A DNA stretch of 37,868 nucleotides from Streptomyces brasiliensis (GTDB taxonomy: Bacteria > Actinomycetota > Actinomycetes > Streptomycetales > Streptomycetaceae), in the NCBI RefSeq assembly GCF_014647875.1, contig NZ_BMQA01000058.1:1-37868 (forward strand), in the 5' to 3' direction. The translations under genes and the position numbers were made by a program. This document shows positions 1 through 8,036 of this stretch, piece after piece. Position 1 is the stretch's first letter. Each line of letters opens with the position of its first letter. The notes beneath the pieces were generated by a model that did not search any database, was not told the DNA's origin, and worked only from the letters and a program-made list of their open reading frames with translations.

Positions 1-554
1 TAGGCTCGCACTCGCCGCATAACAGGATGAAACGGTGTCCACTCTTCGGGTGGAAGTCCCTGTGTCGGGTGGCTCTCGGGTGTCTCCTGCGGCCGCCGGA
101 TGGCGTACCAGCGTATGAGGCGATCCGCCTGGGGGCTGGCGAAGCTCAAACGGGTACCGGAAGCGTCGGTGATGATGATGTACGTGGTGGCACCTCCTCG
201 ATAGGCCTCTTTCCAGGTCCGCACGCTCCGTAGGCTGTGCAGGTCGATTGTGCGATGGCCGGTCCAGGTTCGTGCGGTCAAGAACTGCGAGTCAGGGCCG
301 TGCCGGTGCCAGGGATTTCGCGCCAAACAGAGGTGAGGCAGGGTGAAGCAGCCGAACCCTGCGATGGCACCCGCCGTCATGAAGATCGGAACAGGGTCTG
401 CCAGCGGCGCTGCGAGCATTGCCGGAACCACCATGATCACCGCCAGCCCCATTACGATGCCGGCAGTCACCAGGCGGATGCGTTTGGGCGATGCGGCCTT
501 CGGGATGACGGATTCTTCTGGAACATCCGTGTGAGTCGGCTGGTCATCCGCCAT
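1..554 (-). CDS. Membrane protein with C-terminal PH-like region, 3' end cut by window edge
   Basis: A minus-strand reading frame opens with ATG at 554 and stays open for 184 codons to the left edge, so the C-terminus lies outside the window. Residues about 26-47 and 53-72 are two hydrophobic stretches (for example IVMGLAVIMVVPAML) forming a probable membrane hairpin. A soluble part follows with the strand-rich run RTIDLHSLRSVRTWKEAYRG and then TTYIIITDASGTRLSF. This layout, a membrane hairpin followed by a PH-like beta domain, is common in small uncharacterised actinobacterial membrane proteins. I do not recognise a specific function. The ribosome site is weak. GC-rich third positions support the frame. 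Its neighbour, the P450 gene, is divergent. Confidence 0.7.
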   Translation of the reverse strand, partial: MADDQPTHTDVPEESVIPKAASPKRIRLVTAGIVMGLAVIMVVPAMLAAPLADPVPIFMTAGAIAGFGCFTLPHLCLARNPWHRHGPDSQFLTARTWTGHRTIDLHSLRSVRTWKEAYRGGATTYIIITDASGTRLSFASPQADRLIRWYAIRRPQETPESHPTQGLPPEEWTPFHPVMRRVRA

Positions 555-834
555 GAAATAAGAGTAGGCGCCACACCATTGACGGGTGGCAAGTATCAAC
601 TGAGGCCGAACCGTCGACCGTCAACCGAAACCCGGCACATCGCGTCGGGGCTGGCAGCGGTGTTGGAGTCCGGTTCTGAGCTTCGAGCAGCAGCGGTACG
701 GCGCCCGCGTTCGGCAGCTCCTGTCAGTTTTGACCTTCCGACTGCGTTGCACGGTGCAGACGAAAGGTCGAGACGGCGCCGGACTCGCTCAAGCGTCATG
801 AGCTGTTCAGACAATCATTCATCCGGACAGCGGG
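555..834. other. Divergent intergenic spacer, no gene seen
   Basis: The spacer between the left-edge membrane protein gene and the P450 gene holds only short frames with poor third-position composition. A half-match to the recurrent GTCACC/GGTGAC operator is present near 579-590 (TTGACGGGTGGC) but its left arm is absent. The promoters of both flanking genes must lie here. No clear -10 or -35 pair could be fixed by eye. Confidence 0.4.
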
Positions 835-2118
835 ATGCTCTTGCGGTGCTACCGTACGGCGGTGCCCACTCACGCAACACCTGCGTCACTGCTGTCTGCC
901 ATGAGGCCCCAAAACCAGGACCATCTCTACGACTTCTACCGGGACCTTCGAAGCGCTGACGACCTTTACTGGGACCGTCACCTGGACGCCTGGGTAGCGA
1001 CCAGTCATGCCGTGGTCAGCAGTACGGCAAGTGATCCACGCTTCTCCTCGGTGCGCTATCCGGACATCGAGGCGGTCTCCGAGGAACTACGGCCGCTGGC
1101 CCGGGTCCTGAGCCAGCAGATGCTCTACAGCGACGCCCCTGACCATGCCCGGCTACGCGCTCTGCTCAGCAGAGCCTTCACGCCCCGGACCGTGGTGGCG
1201 CTACGCGACCGGATTTCCGATGCAGTCGATCAGATCATCACCCGCGCGGCGCCGGCCGGCCGGTTGGACATCGTCGCGGACCTTGCTCGCCCACTGCCTC
1301 TGGCTGTCATCTGTGACCTCCTGGGTGTGCCGGAAGTGGACCGACCCGCTCTGTCCTCTTGGTCCGACCCGATCGCCGCAGCGATCGGTAGTTCCCGGCT
1401 CGACGCCGAGGACAGCCGTGCCGCCTCGCGGAGCATGGAACAGATGCTCGCCTATCTCCGGGAACTCCTCACCTGCGAGAGCGGGCCGCCCGCGCCCCAC
1501 ACCCTGCGCGCGCTGCTGGCCACCGGGACCGAGGACCCCGACCAGGACTTCGATGAACTCCTCGCCAACTGTGCCCTGCTCCTGATCGCCGGTCATGAGA
1601 CCACGACCCACTTCATAGGCAACGCGGCGCTTGCCCTCCTGAGCCACCCGCAGGCCGCCGACCAGCTGCGCAGCCGGGTAGACCTGATCCCCGCCGCCGT
1701 CGAGGAACTCCTGCGCTACGACAGCCCGGTGCAGCTGATGCTTCGTCGGGCTCGGCATGACCTGGACCTGGCGGGTCGCTCCATCACCGCCGGGCAGGCG
1801 GTGCTCCTTGTGTGCGGTGCCGCCAACCGGGATCCGGCGGTCTTCCCCGACCCTGACGTGTTGGACTTCCAGCGACCTGGTGGGCGGCACGTCGCCTTCG
1901 GGTACGGGCCACACTTCTGCCTCGGCGCAGCGCTGGCCCGGCTGGAGGGCGTCGTCGTCCTGGAGGCACTACTCACGCGGCTGCCCGACTGGAGGCTCGA
2001 CGGCACCTCGCCGCACTGGCAGCGCAGTCTCAACTTCCGGGGACTGGCTGGCTTGGAGGTGGCCTTCACCCCGTCCCCGGCCCATCACGACAGCTGTACG
2101 CAGGCCGCGCCGGCCTAG
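835..2118 (+). CDS. Cytochrome P450 (bacterial class I type)
   Basis: This is a 427-residue soluble P450, a normal length for the CYP105/107-like group in Streptomyces. The I-helix oxygen-activation motif AGHETT, the K-helix ExxR in EELLRYDSPV, and the haem loop FGYGPHFCLG with the thiolate cysteine at about residue 362 are all intact, so the enzyme should bind haem and hydroxylate a small molecule with electrons from a ferredoxin partner. No ferredoxin or reductase gene is next to it and no biosynthetic cluster surrounds it, so the substrate cannot be inferred. The start is uncertain: ATG 835, GTG 862 and ATG 901 are all in frame and none has a strong ribosome site. Confidence 0.9.
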   Translation: MLLRCYRTAVPTHATPASLLSAMRPQNQDHLYDFYRDLRSADDLYWDRHLDAWVATSHAVVSSTASDPRFSSVRYPDIEAVSEELRPLARVLSQQMLYSDAPDHARLRALLSRAFTPRTVVALRDRISDAVDQIITRAAPAGRLDIVADLARPLPLAVICDLLGVPEVDRPALSSWSDPIAAAIGSSRLDAEDSRAASRSMEQMLAYLRELLTCESGPPAPHTLRALLATGTEDPDQDFDELLANCALLLIAGHETTTHFIGNAALALLSHPQAADQLRSRVDLIPAAVEELLRYDSPVQLMLRRARHDLDLAGRSITAGQAVLLVCGAANRDPAVFPDPDVLDFQRPGGRHVAFGYGPHFCLGAALARLEGVVVLEALLTRLPDWRLDGTSPHWQRSLNFRGLAGLEVAFTPSPAHHDSCTQAAPA

Positions 2119-2196
2119 CAACTCCTAGGGCTGTTCACCTGGGCGTTCGCCGGGCGCTGAGGCGGCCTTCGTCTGGTCATGTGCTCCGATCAAGGT

Positions 2197-2395
2197 GCAC
2201 GTGACCCCTCGCAGTTCACTCCCGGCCGGCCGAACTCGTTCGTCGCGGTGCTGGAGATGGGCGCGCCACGTCCTGGACGCAGACCCTGGACGCGGTCCGG
2301 TTCCGGTCGGCCGGCGATGCCACCGCTGTCACCGCCGCCCAGCTCCGCGACGTCGTCCAACGGCTCATCGCCGCCGGCCAGTCTCAGCCCGGCAA
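2197..2395 (+). pseudogene. Frameshifted remnant of a DDE-type transposase
   Basis: Conceptual translation from 2197 gives ARDPSQFTPGRPNSFVAVLE. After a one-base frame change near 2260 it continues as TSWTQTLDAVRF and then AAQLRDVVQRLIAAGQ, in a different frame. Read together these match, from memory, the central part of a transposase family frequent in Streptomyces (central run of the type PGxPxSFVAxLExGxxSWTxxLDAVRL, then TAAQLRxVVxRLIAAGQ). No start, no DDE catalytic region and no inverted repeats are visible, so only a scar of an old insertion remains. A possible C-terminal echo (APRPFAGRPGPSPGSR, about 2424-2475) is too weak to include. Confidence 0.65.
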
Positions 2396-2747
2396 GTCAT
2401 GCCGTCGCGGCAGGGGTCCGGTCGCGCCGAGGCCGTTTGCCGGCCGTCCGGGCCCATCGCCAGGGTCACGCCGCGCCGGTGATCAGGCGGACGGCCGTTC
2501 CGCCCCAGGTCCTGGTTGCCACCTTGGCTGCGGATGCGCCGGCAGGCGCTGTGTGCCGTTCGTTCGGGCGACCGACTCCGATCGTCGTGAGGCATGTGTC
2601 ATTCGGTACCGACGGCACAGCTGGGACATGTCACCAGCACGACGGGACACGTAACTCGCGGGCGCGCGGGCCATGTTGCCGACCCGGGGTGTGCCGCCGG
2701 TCGGAGGGGCACTGACACGTCGTCATGGGGGCAGCGGAAAGTCATCA
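2396..2747. other. Non-coding stretch after the transposase scar
   Basis: No reading frame in this 350-base stretch shows Streptomyces-like third-position bias or a recognisable domain. It lies between the transposase remnant and the ohr promoter region and probably consists of further degenerate insertion-sequence DNA. Confidence 0.4.
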
Positions 2748-2768
2748 ATCACCACCTTGACGGGTGAC
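2748..2768 (+). promoter_or_regulatory. 21-bp inverted repeat operator O1, overlapping the ohr -35 box
   Basis: ATCACC at 2748-2753 and GGTGAC at 2763-2768 flank nine bases that contain a consensus-like -35 box, TTGACG (2757-2762). The site belongs to a set of seven in the window with the same arms and spacing. Its centre is 42 bp from the centre of O2, about four helical turns, which suits cooperative binding on one DNA face. Confidence 0.7.
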
Positions 2769-2786
2769 GGAGATGGCTGCCATGAT
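2757..2786 (+). promoter_or_regulatory. Predicted housekeeping promoter of ohr
   Basis: TTGACG (2757-2762) and CATGAT (2781-2786) are separated by 18 bases, consistent with a sigma-HrdB-type promoter starting near 2793. Operator O1 covers the -35 box and operator O2 covers the predicted start point, an arrangement typical of repression. Confidence 0.5.
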
Positions 2787-2787
2787 T

Positions 2788-2812
2788 GTGTCACCGCCTC
2801 AACCGGTGACAC
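2788..2812 (+). promoter_or_regulatory. Inverted repeat operator O2, downstream of the ohr -10 box
   Basis: This is one of the most extended members of the operator set. GTGTCACC (2788-2795) and GGTGACAC (2805-2812) are perfect 8-bp arms around nine bases (GCCTCAACC). It sits just downstream of the predicted -10 and 62 bp before the ohr start codon, so a bound protein would block initiation or clearance. Confidence 0.75.
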
Positions 2813-2873
2813 GAAAAGTGTCCTGGTCAGCAGGCGACCGAAGACCCTTTGACCCAGATGGGGAGCACCAGTC

Positions 2874-3302
2874 ATGGCAGTCAGCTACACCGCCGTTGTG
2901 GACGTCAACGGAGAAGGCCGCAACGGCGGTCACGTCCGCTCCTCCGACGGTCTGCTGGAGACCAGCCTCGCCCTCCCCAAGGAGCTGGGCGGCGCGGGCA
3001 CAGCCACCAACCCCGAGCAGCTCTTTGCCGCCGGTTGGGCCGCCTGCTTCCTCGGTGCCCTCCGTCGCGCCGCCGCCTTGCGCAAGATCCGGCTCACCAG
3101 CACCACCATCACCACCGAGATCACCCTCACCCACGGCGACGACGGCGAGTTCTCCCTCTCCGCGGTTCTCAACCCGGTTCTCGGCGGTGTCGACCAGGCC
3201 ACCGCCGAGGAGCTCGCGCACGCCGCCCACCAGATCTGCCCGTACTCCAAGGCCACGCGCGACAACGTCCCGGTCACCATCAACGCCAGCGCCGCCGCCT
3301 GA
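2874..3302 (+). CDS. ohr: Organic hydroperoxide resistance protein, Ohr/OsmC family
   Basis: This 142-residue protein has the usual Ohr length. The two redox-active cysteines are present: Cys58 in AAGWAACFLGAL and Cys122 in HQICPYSKATR. Also present are the family run KELGGAGTATNPEQLFAAG and the N-terminal Arg16 region. Ohr enzymes reduce organic and fatty-acid hydroperoxides in the cytoplasm with a Cys-Cys catalytic pair re-reduced by lipoylated proteins. The start ATG follows GGGGAG by eight bases. Family members are commonly controlled by the MarR-type regulator OhrR, but no OhrR gene is nearby. Instead the promoter carries two copies of the GTCACC-N9-GGTGAC repeat found across this window. 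A strong hairpin follows the gene. Confidence 0.93.
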   Translation: MAVSYTAVVDVNGEGRNGGHVRSSDGLLETSLALPKELGGAGTATNPEQLFAAGWAACFLGALRRAAALRKIRLTSTTITTEITLTHGDDGEFSLSAVLNPVLGGVDQATAEELAHAAHQICPYSKATRDNVPVTINASAAA

Positions 3303-3320
3303 TCCACCGTCCCCTCGACC

Positions 3321-3364
3321 GCGGGTCCCGTGCTCCCCTCCACGCCCCCCTGCACGGGACCCGC
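3321..3364 (+). terminator. Hairpin terminator after ohr
   Basis: A perfect 13-bp stem (GCGGGTCCCGTGC at 3321-3333, complement at 3352-3364) with an 18-base loop begins 18 bases after the ohr stop codon. It has no T tract, which is normal for Streptomyces. Confidence 0.65.
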
Positions 3365-3711
3365 TACCCCCTCAGCCGTACCCACACCGCCGACCGAAGA
3401 GCGAGGGCAGGACATGGCCTCCATGACGCACACACACGTACGGACCGTCAGGCAGCGTCGTTCGGATGTCCCCGTGTCTCCGGCGAGCAGCTGCCCCGAC
3501 GCACGGCAAGCTCCGAGGACCGTGACTGGCCGACGGACACGCAGGTGTGGAACTGGGCGGAGAGCGCGGCGCTGTCGGGGTACGGCCCGATGGCTTCGAG
3601 CTTCTTCTGATGGGCGCGCCGATGAGCCTGCGCGGACGCAGGCGAGGTGACCGGTCCGGCACTGGAGCGTGCCGGGCGGGCCACCTCGCTACGAAGAGAA
3701 CGTCAGCGGTG
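3365..3711. other. Convergent spacer with a possible decayed coding patch
   Basis: The spacer lies between the 3' ends of ohr and the SGNH esterase gene. Around 3520-3610 both strands have high third-position GC. The plus frame reads TDTQVWNWAESAALSGYG and the minus frame reads KKLEAIGPYPDSAALSAQF, but neither has a credible start or a family I recognise. It may be the relic of a lost gene. Confidence 0.3.
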
Positions 3712-4614
3712 TCAGCCGTGACGCGTGAGAACACCCTGGACGGCGGTGGCCATCGCACTCTCGCCCGTGGCGTTGGGGTGCACCGGCGCAGCCGGCGTCT
3801 CGGGGGCGAAGGTCTCGATCCACCGCTCGCCGGTCGGCTTGCAGAGGTCGTGGCCGACGGTCGGCGCGTACGTGTTCACGTACTCCGCCCCGCCGTGCCG
3901 GGCCTGGCGGGCCAGCATCGCGTTGAGCTCCTTCTCCTTGTCGCGGAGCCAGGCGAAGTCGCCCGCGGCCAGCGGCACCTTGCTGCTGGTGCAACCCGCT
4001 CCGTCCTCGGGGAAGAGGTCGGGGTAGCCGACCACCACGACGCGGGCGTGCGGCGCGCGGTGGTGGATGCCGCGGAGCACCTGCGCGACCTTCGGTGCGG
4101 TCCGGGCGACCGCGTCCGTGATCTGGTCCGCGCCGGTGCCCGCGTAGTGGGACTGGCACGGGGAGCCCGCGGGGTTGCCGGCCGTGAGCTGGGCGCAGGT
4201 GCCCAGCACGGTCGAGAAGCCGATGTCGTTGCCGCCGATGGTGACGGTGACCAGGTCGGTGCCCCGGTCGAGGGCATCGAGCTGCGCCGGCACGCCGTCG
4301 GACTGCGGGCCCGTCATGTCGGCGGTGGTGGCACCCGAGCAGCTGACGTCCGTCAGCGTCGCGGACCGCGACTGCGCCACCAGCGAGGGATAGTTCTGGC
4401 TGGAACGCAGGCAGGTCGCGTCGACCTGGGTGGGCACGAGCGGCGCGGAGGCGTAGGAGTCGCCGAGAGCGACGTAGTCCACCTTGTGCCGGCTCTGCGT
4501 GGCCGTACTCGCCGCAGCCGTTCCCGCCGGGGCGAGGGCCGCCCCGGCGGAGAGCAGCGCGGCACCCACCGTAAGTACGCGTCCAGCGCGGGAGGTGGGA
4601 AAGAGTTTCCTCAA
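3712..4614 (-). CDS. Secreted SGNH/GDSL-type esterase or lipase
   Basis: The 300-residue product starts at TTG 4614, which has GGAAGGA six bases upstream; a longer ATG frame lacks a ribosome site. An N-terminal signal peptide (LRKLFPTS then VLTVGAALLSAGAALAPAG) directs export. The catalytic serine is Ser53 in ALGDSYAS. TIGGNDIGF supplies the oxyanion-hole Gly/Asn, and His279 in APVHPNATG is the catalytic base. Paired cysteines suggest disulfides in the extracellular form. The overall pattern matches the Streptomyces extracellular SGNH lipases and esterases that hydrolyse short- to medium-chain esters. The gene is convergent with ohr and probably transcribed alone. Confidence 0.9.
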   Translation of the reverse strand: MRKLFPTSRAGRVLTVGAALLSAGAALAPAGTAAASTATQSRHKVDYVALGDSYASAPLVPTQVDATCLRSSQNYPSLVAQSRSATLTDVSCSGATTADMTGPQSDGVPAQLDALDRGTDLVTVTIGGNDIGFSTVLGTCAQLTAGNPAGSPCQSHYAGTGADQITDAVARTAPKVAQVLRGIHHRAPHARVVVVGYPDLFPEDGAGCTSSKVPLAAGDFAWLRDKEKELNAMLARQARHGGAEYVNTYAPTVGHDLCKPTGERWIETFAPETPAAPVHPNATGESAMATAVQGVLTRHG

Positions 4615-5073
4615 GATCTGTCCTTCCGTGTGCGATCGATGGTCTCTGCCCAGGGCGCGTCCGCAGCTGAAGGCCACGTCTGGTCAAGGCCATGACCGCC
4701 TTGCGCGCAACCTAGTTGGAGACAGACTGCCAAATATTCACACGTATCTGAAGGCCGACAGGTGTTGGCGGATTCGGTAACGAATTGGTCGACGCCGTCG
4801 AGCCTGGCCTGCGGCACACCTGGTGCTCAAAAGCCGTCTACTTAAAGGCCCGCGGCCGACGCCCGACCGGGAAACACCGTCACGTGACTGATGCGGCACA
4901 TGTCGATCGCGGCCAACACTGAGAGCCCGCCGCCCGCCGTCGTACGTGAGCGCCGGTGACGGGGTGTGGTCTCGAGGCTCACAGCGGGCCTCACGCACGG
5001 CGGGTCCGTCCACGGTGGCACCGCCCACTGACCCAGAACCCATAACCGAACCATCGAAAGCGAGATCACAGCC
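4615..5073. other. Divergent spacer between esterase and VOC genes
   Basis: No gene is seen in these 459 bases. The spacer must hold both outward promoters. It includes the 10-bp palindrome GTCACGTGAC (4879-4888) about 190 bp before the VOC gene and a comparatively AT-rich patch near 4725-4785. No confident -35/-10 pair was found. Confidence 0.4.
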
Positions 5074-5520
5074 ATGGACATGAAGCTCGAAGTCGTCATC
5101 CTGCCCGTCTCCGACGTGGACCGTGCCAAGGGCTTCTACGTGGAGCAGCTCGGCTGGCGCCTCGACGCCGACTTCCCGATCAACGACGGTTATCGGATCG
5201 TGCAGGTGACCCCGCCCGGCTCCGAGTGCTCGGTCATCTTCGGAGAGGGCCTCACCCGGCAGGAGCCGGGCACACTGCACGGGCTCCAGCTGACCGTCAC
5301 CGACATCGTCAAGGCCAAGGAGGAACTGACCGGCCGCGGTGTCGAGGTCTCCGGCCCGTTCCGCGACGAGACCGGCGCCTTCCACCACGCCGGTGACTCC
5401 CACCGGGTGCCCGGCCTGCACCCCGAGCGGGCCAGCTACGGCACCTTCGCCGCCTTCAAGGACCTCGACGGCAACGAGTGGTTCCTGCAGGAGGTCACCG
5501 AGCGCGCCCCCGGCCGCTGA
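5074..5520 (+). CDS. VOC-superfamily (glyoxalase/bleomycin-resistance fold) protein
   Basis: This 148-residue protein opens with the typical VOC beta-alpha-beta start KLEVVILPVSDVDRAKGFY followed by QLGWRLDADF, and ends with the second-module strand FKDLDGNEWFLQEV, whose Glu is a usual metal-ligand position. VOC proteins bind a divalent metal and act as glyoxalases, dioxygenases, isomerases or drug-binding proteins. Residues alone do not settle which. Similar single-domain Streptomyces proteins are annotated only as glyoxalase-family. A flavin oxidoreductase gene follows after about 100 bp on the same strand and may be co-transcribed. Confidence 0.85.
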   Translation: MDMKLEVVILPVSDVDRAKGFYVEQLGWRLDADFPINDGYRIVQVTPPGSECSVIFGEGLTRQEPGTLHGLQLTVTDIVKAKEELTGRGVEVSGPFRDETGAFHHAGDSHRVPGLHPERASYGTFAAFKDLDGNEWFLQEVTERAPGR

Positions 5521-5622
5521 GAGCTGGTCCTGGCGCGGCTGTCCTCCCCCGCCGCGCCGGGACCGCCACCCCACCACGAACCGCGACACCCATCCGACCG
5601 GCGTCCACCCACCGGAGAACAC

Positions 5623-7062
5623 ATGACGACCGAGAACATCCGCACGTACGACGTCGTAGTGATCGGCGCAGGTCCGGTCGGCGAGAACGTCGCCGACCGC
5701 ACCACCGCCGCGGGCCTGAGCACCGTCATCCTGGAGAGCGAACTGGTCGGTGGCGAGTGCTCCTACTGGGCCTGCGAACCCAGCAAAGCCCTGCTGCGCC
5801 CCGCCCTGCTCCGCGCCGACGCCGTGCACGTCCCGGGTCTCGACCCCGCCGTCAAGAACCCGCTGGACGTCGAGGCCGTCCTGGCACACCGCAATCGCAT
5901 GTCCGCCGACTGGAAGGACGACGGCCAGGTCGAGTGGCTGAAGTCGGCCGGCATCGAGCTGCTGCGCGGGCACGGACGCCTGACGGGGGAGCGCGAGGTC
6001 GCGGTGGAGACCCCGGACGGCGACACCGTCAGGCTGCGGGCCCGGCACGCCGTCGCCGTGTGCACCGGCAGCCGTGCGGCCCTGCCCCCGTTGCCCGGGA
6101 TCGAGGACCTGCGGCCCTGGACGAGCCGGGAGGCCGCCAGCGCCCAACAGGCGCCCGAGCGCCTGGTGATCGTCGGCGCCGGAGTGGTGGGCGTCGAGAT
6201 GGCCACCGCCTGGCAGGCTCTGGGCAGCCGCGTGACCCTGCTCGCCCGTGCGGACGGGCTGCTGCCCCGGCTGGAACCCTTCGCGGGCGAGCTCGTCACC
6301 GAGCGTCTGCGGGAAGCCGGTGCGGACGTACGGTTCGGCGTCTCCGTCGTCGGAGCGGAGCGGGTGGGTGACGGCGAGGTCCGCGTCACCTTGTCCGACG
6401 GCGGAGAGATCACCGCCGACGAGATCCTCTTCGCCACCGGCCGCGCACCGCGCTCGGAGGACATCGGGCTCGACGCCGTGGGGCTGACCCCGGGCGACTG
6501 GCTCGCCACCGACGACAGCCTGACCGTCACCGCCGTCGCCGGGAACTGGCTGTATGCCGTCGGCGACGTCAACCGCCGGGCGCAATTCACCCACCAGGGC
6601 AAGTACCAGGCCCGTGTCGCCGGCGCCGTGATCGCCGCCCGCGCCAAGGGGGATCAGCTGGACACCGGCCGCTGGGCCCCGCACAGCAGCACGGCCGACC
6701 TCGAGGCCGTACCGGGCGTCGTCTTCACCGACCCCGAGGTCGCCTCCGTGGGCCTGACCGTCAGCGAGGCCGAGCGCACCGGCCGCGCCGTCGAGGTCGT
6801 CGACTACGAGATCGGCCACCTCGCGGGCGCCCTCCAGTACCGCCCCGACTACCGGGGCAGGGCCAGGATCCTCATCGACCGGGACCGTCAGGTCGTCGTC
6901 GGCGCCACCTTCGTCGGACCGGGTGTCGGAGAACTGCTGTACTCGGCCACCGTCGCCATCACCGCCGAGGTGTCCGTCGAGCGCCTCTGGCACGCCGTAC
7001 CCGCCTTCCCCACCATCAGCGAGGTGTGGCTGCGCCTGCTGGAGACGAGGCGGGACTCGTGA
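5623..7062 (+). CDS. FAD-dependent pyridine nucleotide-disulfide oxidoreductase
   Basis: The 479-residue product has the class I flavoprotein disulfide reductase layout: FAD-binding VVVIGAGPVGENVA at the N-terminus, the redox-active CxxxxC pair in GGECSYWACEPSKALL, NAD(P)-binding VIVGAGVVGVEMA near residue 185, the second FAD contact LYAVGDVN, and a C-terminal dimerisation domain ending HAVPAFPTISEVW, with the His/Glu pair typical of lipoamide dehydrogenase and mercuric reductase. It is therefore expected to pass electrons from NAD(P)H through FAD to a disulfide or similar acceptor. The substrate is not evident. No 2-oxoacid dehydrogenase genes are nearby, so it is not the housekeeping lipoamide dehydrogenase. 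Its TGA overlaps the GTG of the next gene. Confidence 0.92.
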   Translation: MTTENIRTYDVVVIGAGPVGENVADRTTAAGLSTVILESELVGGECSYWACEPSKALLRPALLRADAVHVPGLDPAVKNPLDVEAVLAHRNRMSADWKDDGQVEWLKSAGIELLRGHGRLTGEREVAVETPDGDTVRLRARHAVAVCTGSRAALPPLPGIEDLRPWTSREAASAQQAPERLVIVGAGVVGVEMATAWQALGSRVTLLARADGLLPRLEPFAGELVTERLREAGADVRFGVSVVGAERVGDGEVRVTLSDGGEITADEILFATGRAPRSEDIGLDAVGLTPGDWLATDDSLTVTAVAGNWLYAVGDVNRRAQFTHQGKYQARVAGAVIAARAKGDQLDTGRWAPHSSTADLEAVPGVVFTDPEVASVGLTVSEAERTGRAVEVVDYEIGHLAGALQYRPDYRGRARILIDRDRQVVVGATFVGPGVGELLYSATVAITAEVSVERLWHAVPAFPTISEVWLRLLETRRDS

Positions 7063-7661
7063 GCACCGCACGGGACCTCGCGCTCGTCGCCCTGGGCCTG
7101 CCGCCCGACCGGGCCGTGGAGCAGGGCGACCTGTCCCTCGCGCTCGCGGGGGCCGAGGCGGTCGATCTGCTGGAGAGCGGGGCGCTGAGCCTGGACGGCG
7201 ACCACATGGTGCCCGGCCCGCTGGTGGCGACGGGCGACCGCCTGCTGGACCAGGCGGCTGCCTCGCTCGTACGGCGGGAGCCGTACGAGACGGTCGAGGA
7301 CTGGCTGTGGCGCCACGGGAGGGGACTCGCCGCGGCTTACGCCGACGACCTGGAGCGAGCCGGGCTCGTCGCCCACCCACCGGGCCACGGGTTCCGGCTG
7401 CGGTTCGCGCGCACCGTGCCGGCCGATTCGCAGGAGCGGCGCGGCGCCGAGGAACGCCGGCTGTCCGGCGAGCCCGTCCTCGCCGCTCTGACGGCCGCTG
7501 CGGGGATCGGGGAGGACCCGTCGGATGCCGGCGAGAACCTCACCGGGGACGCGGTCACGACGGTGGTGGCCGCCGTCGGCGACGTCGTCACACAGCTGGA
7601 GGCCGTACGGCTGCGGCTGGAGATCGAGAACGCCGCGTTCGACAACATATGGCGGGCATAG
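7059..7661 (+). CDS. GPP34 (GOLPH3-like) family protein
   Basis: The 200-residue protein starts with GTG 7059, which overlaps the stop of the upstream oxidoreductase (GTGA), so translation is probably coupled. The run RDLALVALGLPPDRAVEQGD, then LALAGAEAVDLLESGALSL, and the later ENLTGDAVTTVVAAVGDVV match the helical GPP34 family common in Streptomyces. Eukaryotic GOLPH3 binds phosphatidylinositol 4-phosphate at the Golgi; the role of bacterial members is not established. The C-terminal codons abut an AraC-family fragment on the other strand. Confidence 0.8.
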   Translation: MSTARDLALVALGLPPDRAVEQGDLSLALAGAEAVDLLESGALSLDGDHMVPGPLVATGDRLLDQAAASLVRREPYETVEDWLWRHGRGLAAAYADDLERAGLVAHPPGHGFRLRFARTVPADSQERRGAEERRLSGEPVLAALTAAAGIGEDPSDAGENLTGDAVTTVVAAVGDVVTQLEAVRLRLEIENAAFDNIWRA

Positions 7662-7664
7662 TCG

Positions 7665-7881
7665 CCGGCGTTGATCCAGTGAACGCCACGACGTCCCGGT
7701 GCAGATGGGATTGATCGAAGTAGCCGCCGTCCGCCGAGACTCGTGCTGTGCCTTCGCCCCCGACCATGCGGTGCACCGCATGGTCGAAGCGGACCAGCTT
7801 CGCGGCGCCCTGGTGCGCCTCGGGGACTCCGCGGTCCGTCGCGGAACTGCGTCGGCTCGCCATACGCACCTCGCACGACAA
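7665..7881 (-). pseudogene. C-terminal fragment of an AraC-family regulator
   Basis: A minus-strand frame encodes AAKLVRFDHAVHRMVGGEG followed by DGGYFDQSHLHRDVVAFTG and STPA. This is the last part of an AraC/XylS DNA-binding domain: the linking helix, then the second helix-turn-helix with its GYxDQSHL signature. The first helix-turn-helix is degenerate (VRMASRRSSATDRGVPEA), the ligand-binding N-terminal domain is absent, and the 3' end runs into the GPP34 gene. The fragment cannot make a working regulator. It may mark a gene that once sat next to the VOC-oxidoreductase operon. Confidence 0.65.
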
Positions 7882-8036
7882 CGCCTGTCAGCTCATCGAC
7901 CGCTGCCTTGCCCAGTCGTGGTGACAACCCGGGTGAACCTTTTCCCCTTGCACGTCCGTCGAGGTAGGGGGGACCAAGGAAGCCCGGGCGGGATCTTCGT
8001 GCCCGTCGGGCCCGTCATAGAGGAAAAGGCGCGCTT
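7882..8036. other. Upstream region of the LLM oxidoreductase gene
   Basis: No gene is seen. The last 20 bases hold the strong ribosome site AGGAAAAGG of the following GTG-started gene. Confidence 0.4.

Noticed and set aside
575..595. Operator half-site upstream of the left-edge gene
   Set aside because: Only the right half (TTGACGGGTGG) matches; the left arm is missing.
2788..2812. SoxR or PhoP box at the ohr promoter
   Set aside because: CCTCAA occurs, but the SoxR dyad is absent; GTCACC repeats are inverted rather than the direct repeats of PhoP, and the spacing differs.
3448..3684. Small minus-strand gene with the run KKLEAIGPYPDSAALSAQF
   Set aside because: Composition is gene-like but there is no ribosome site, no recognised family and an equally biased frame on the other strand; left as a possible relic.
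4738..7380. Very long minus-strand open frame (880 codons)
   Set aside because: It lies opposite the VOC, oxidoreductase and GPP34 genes, whose domains and third-position bias are clear. Long antisense frames are normal in high-GC DNA.
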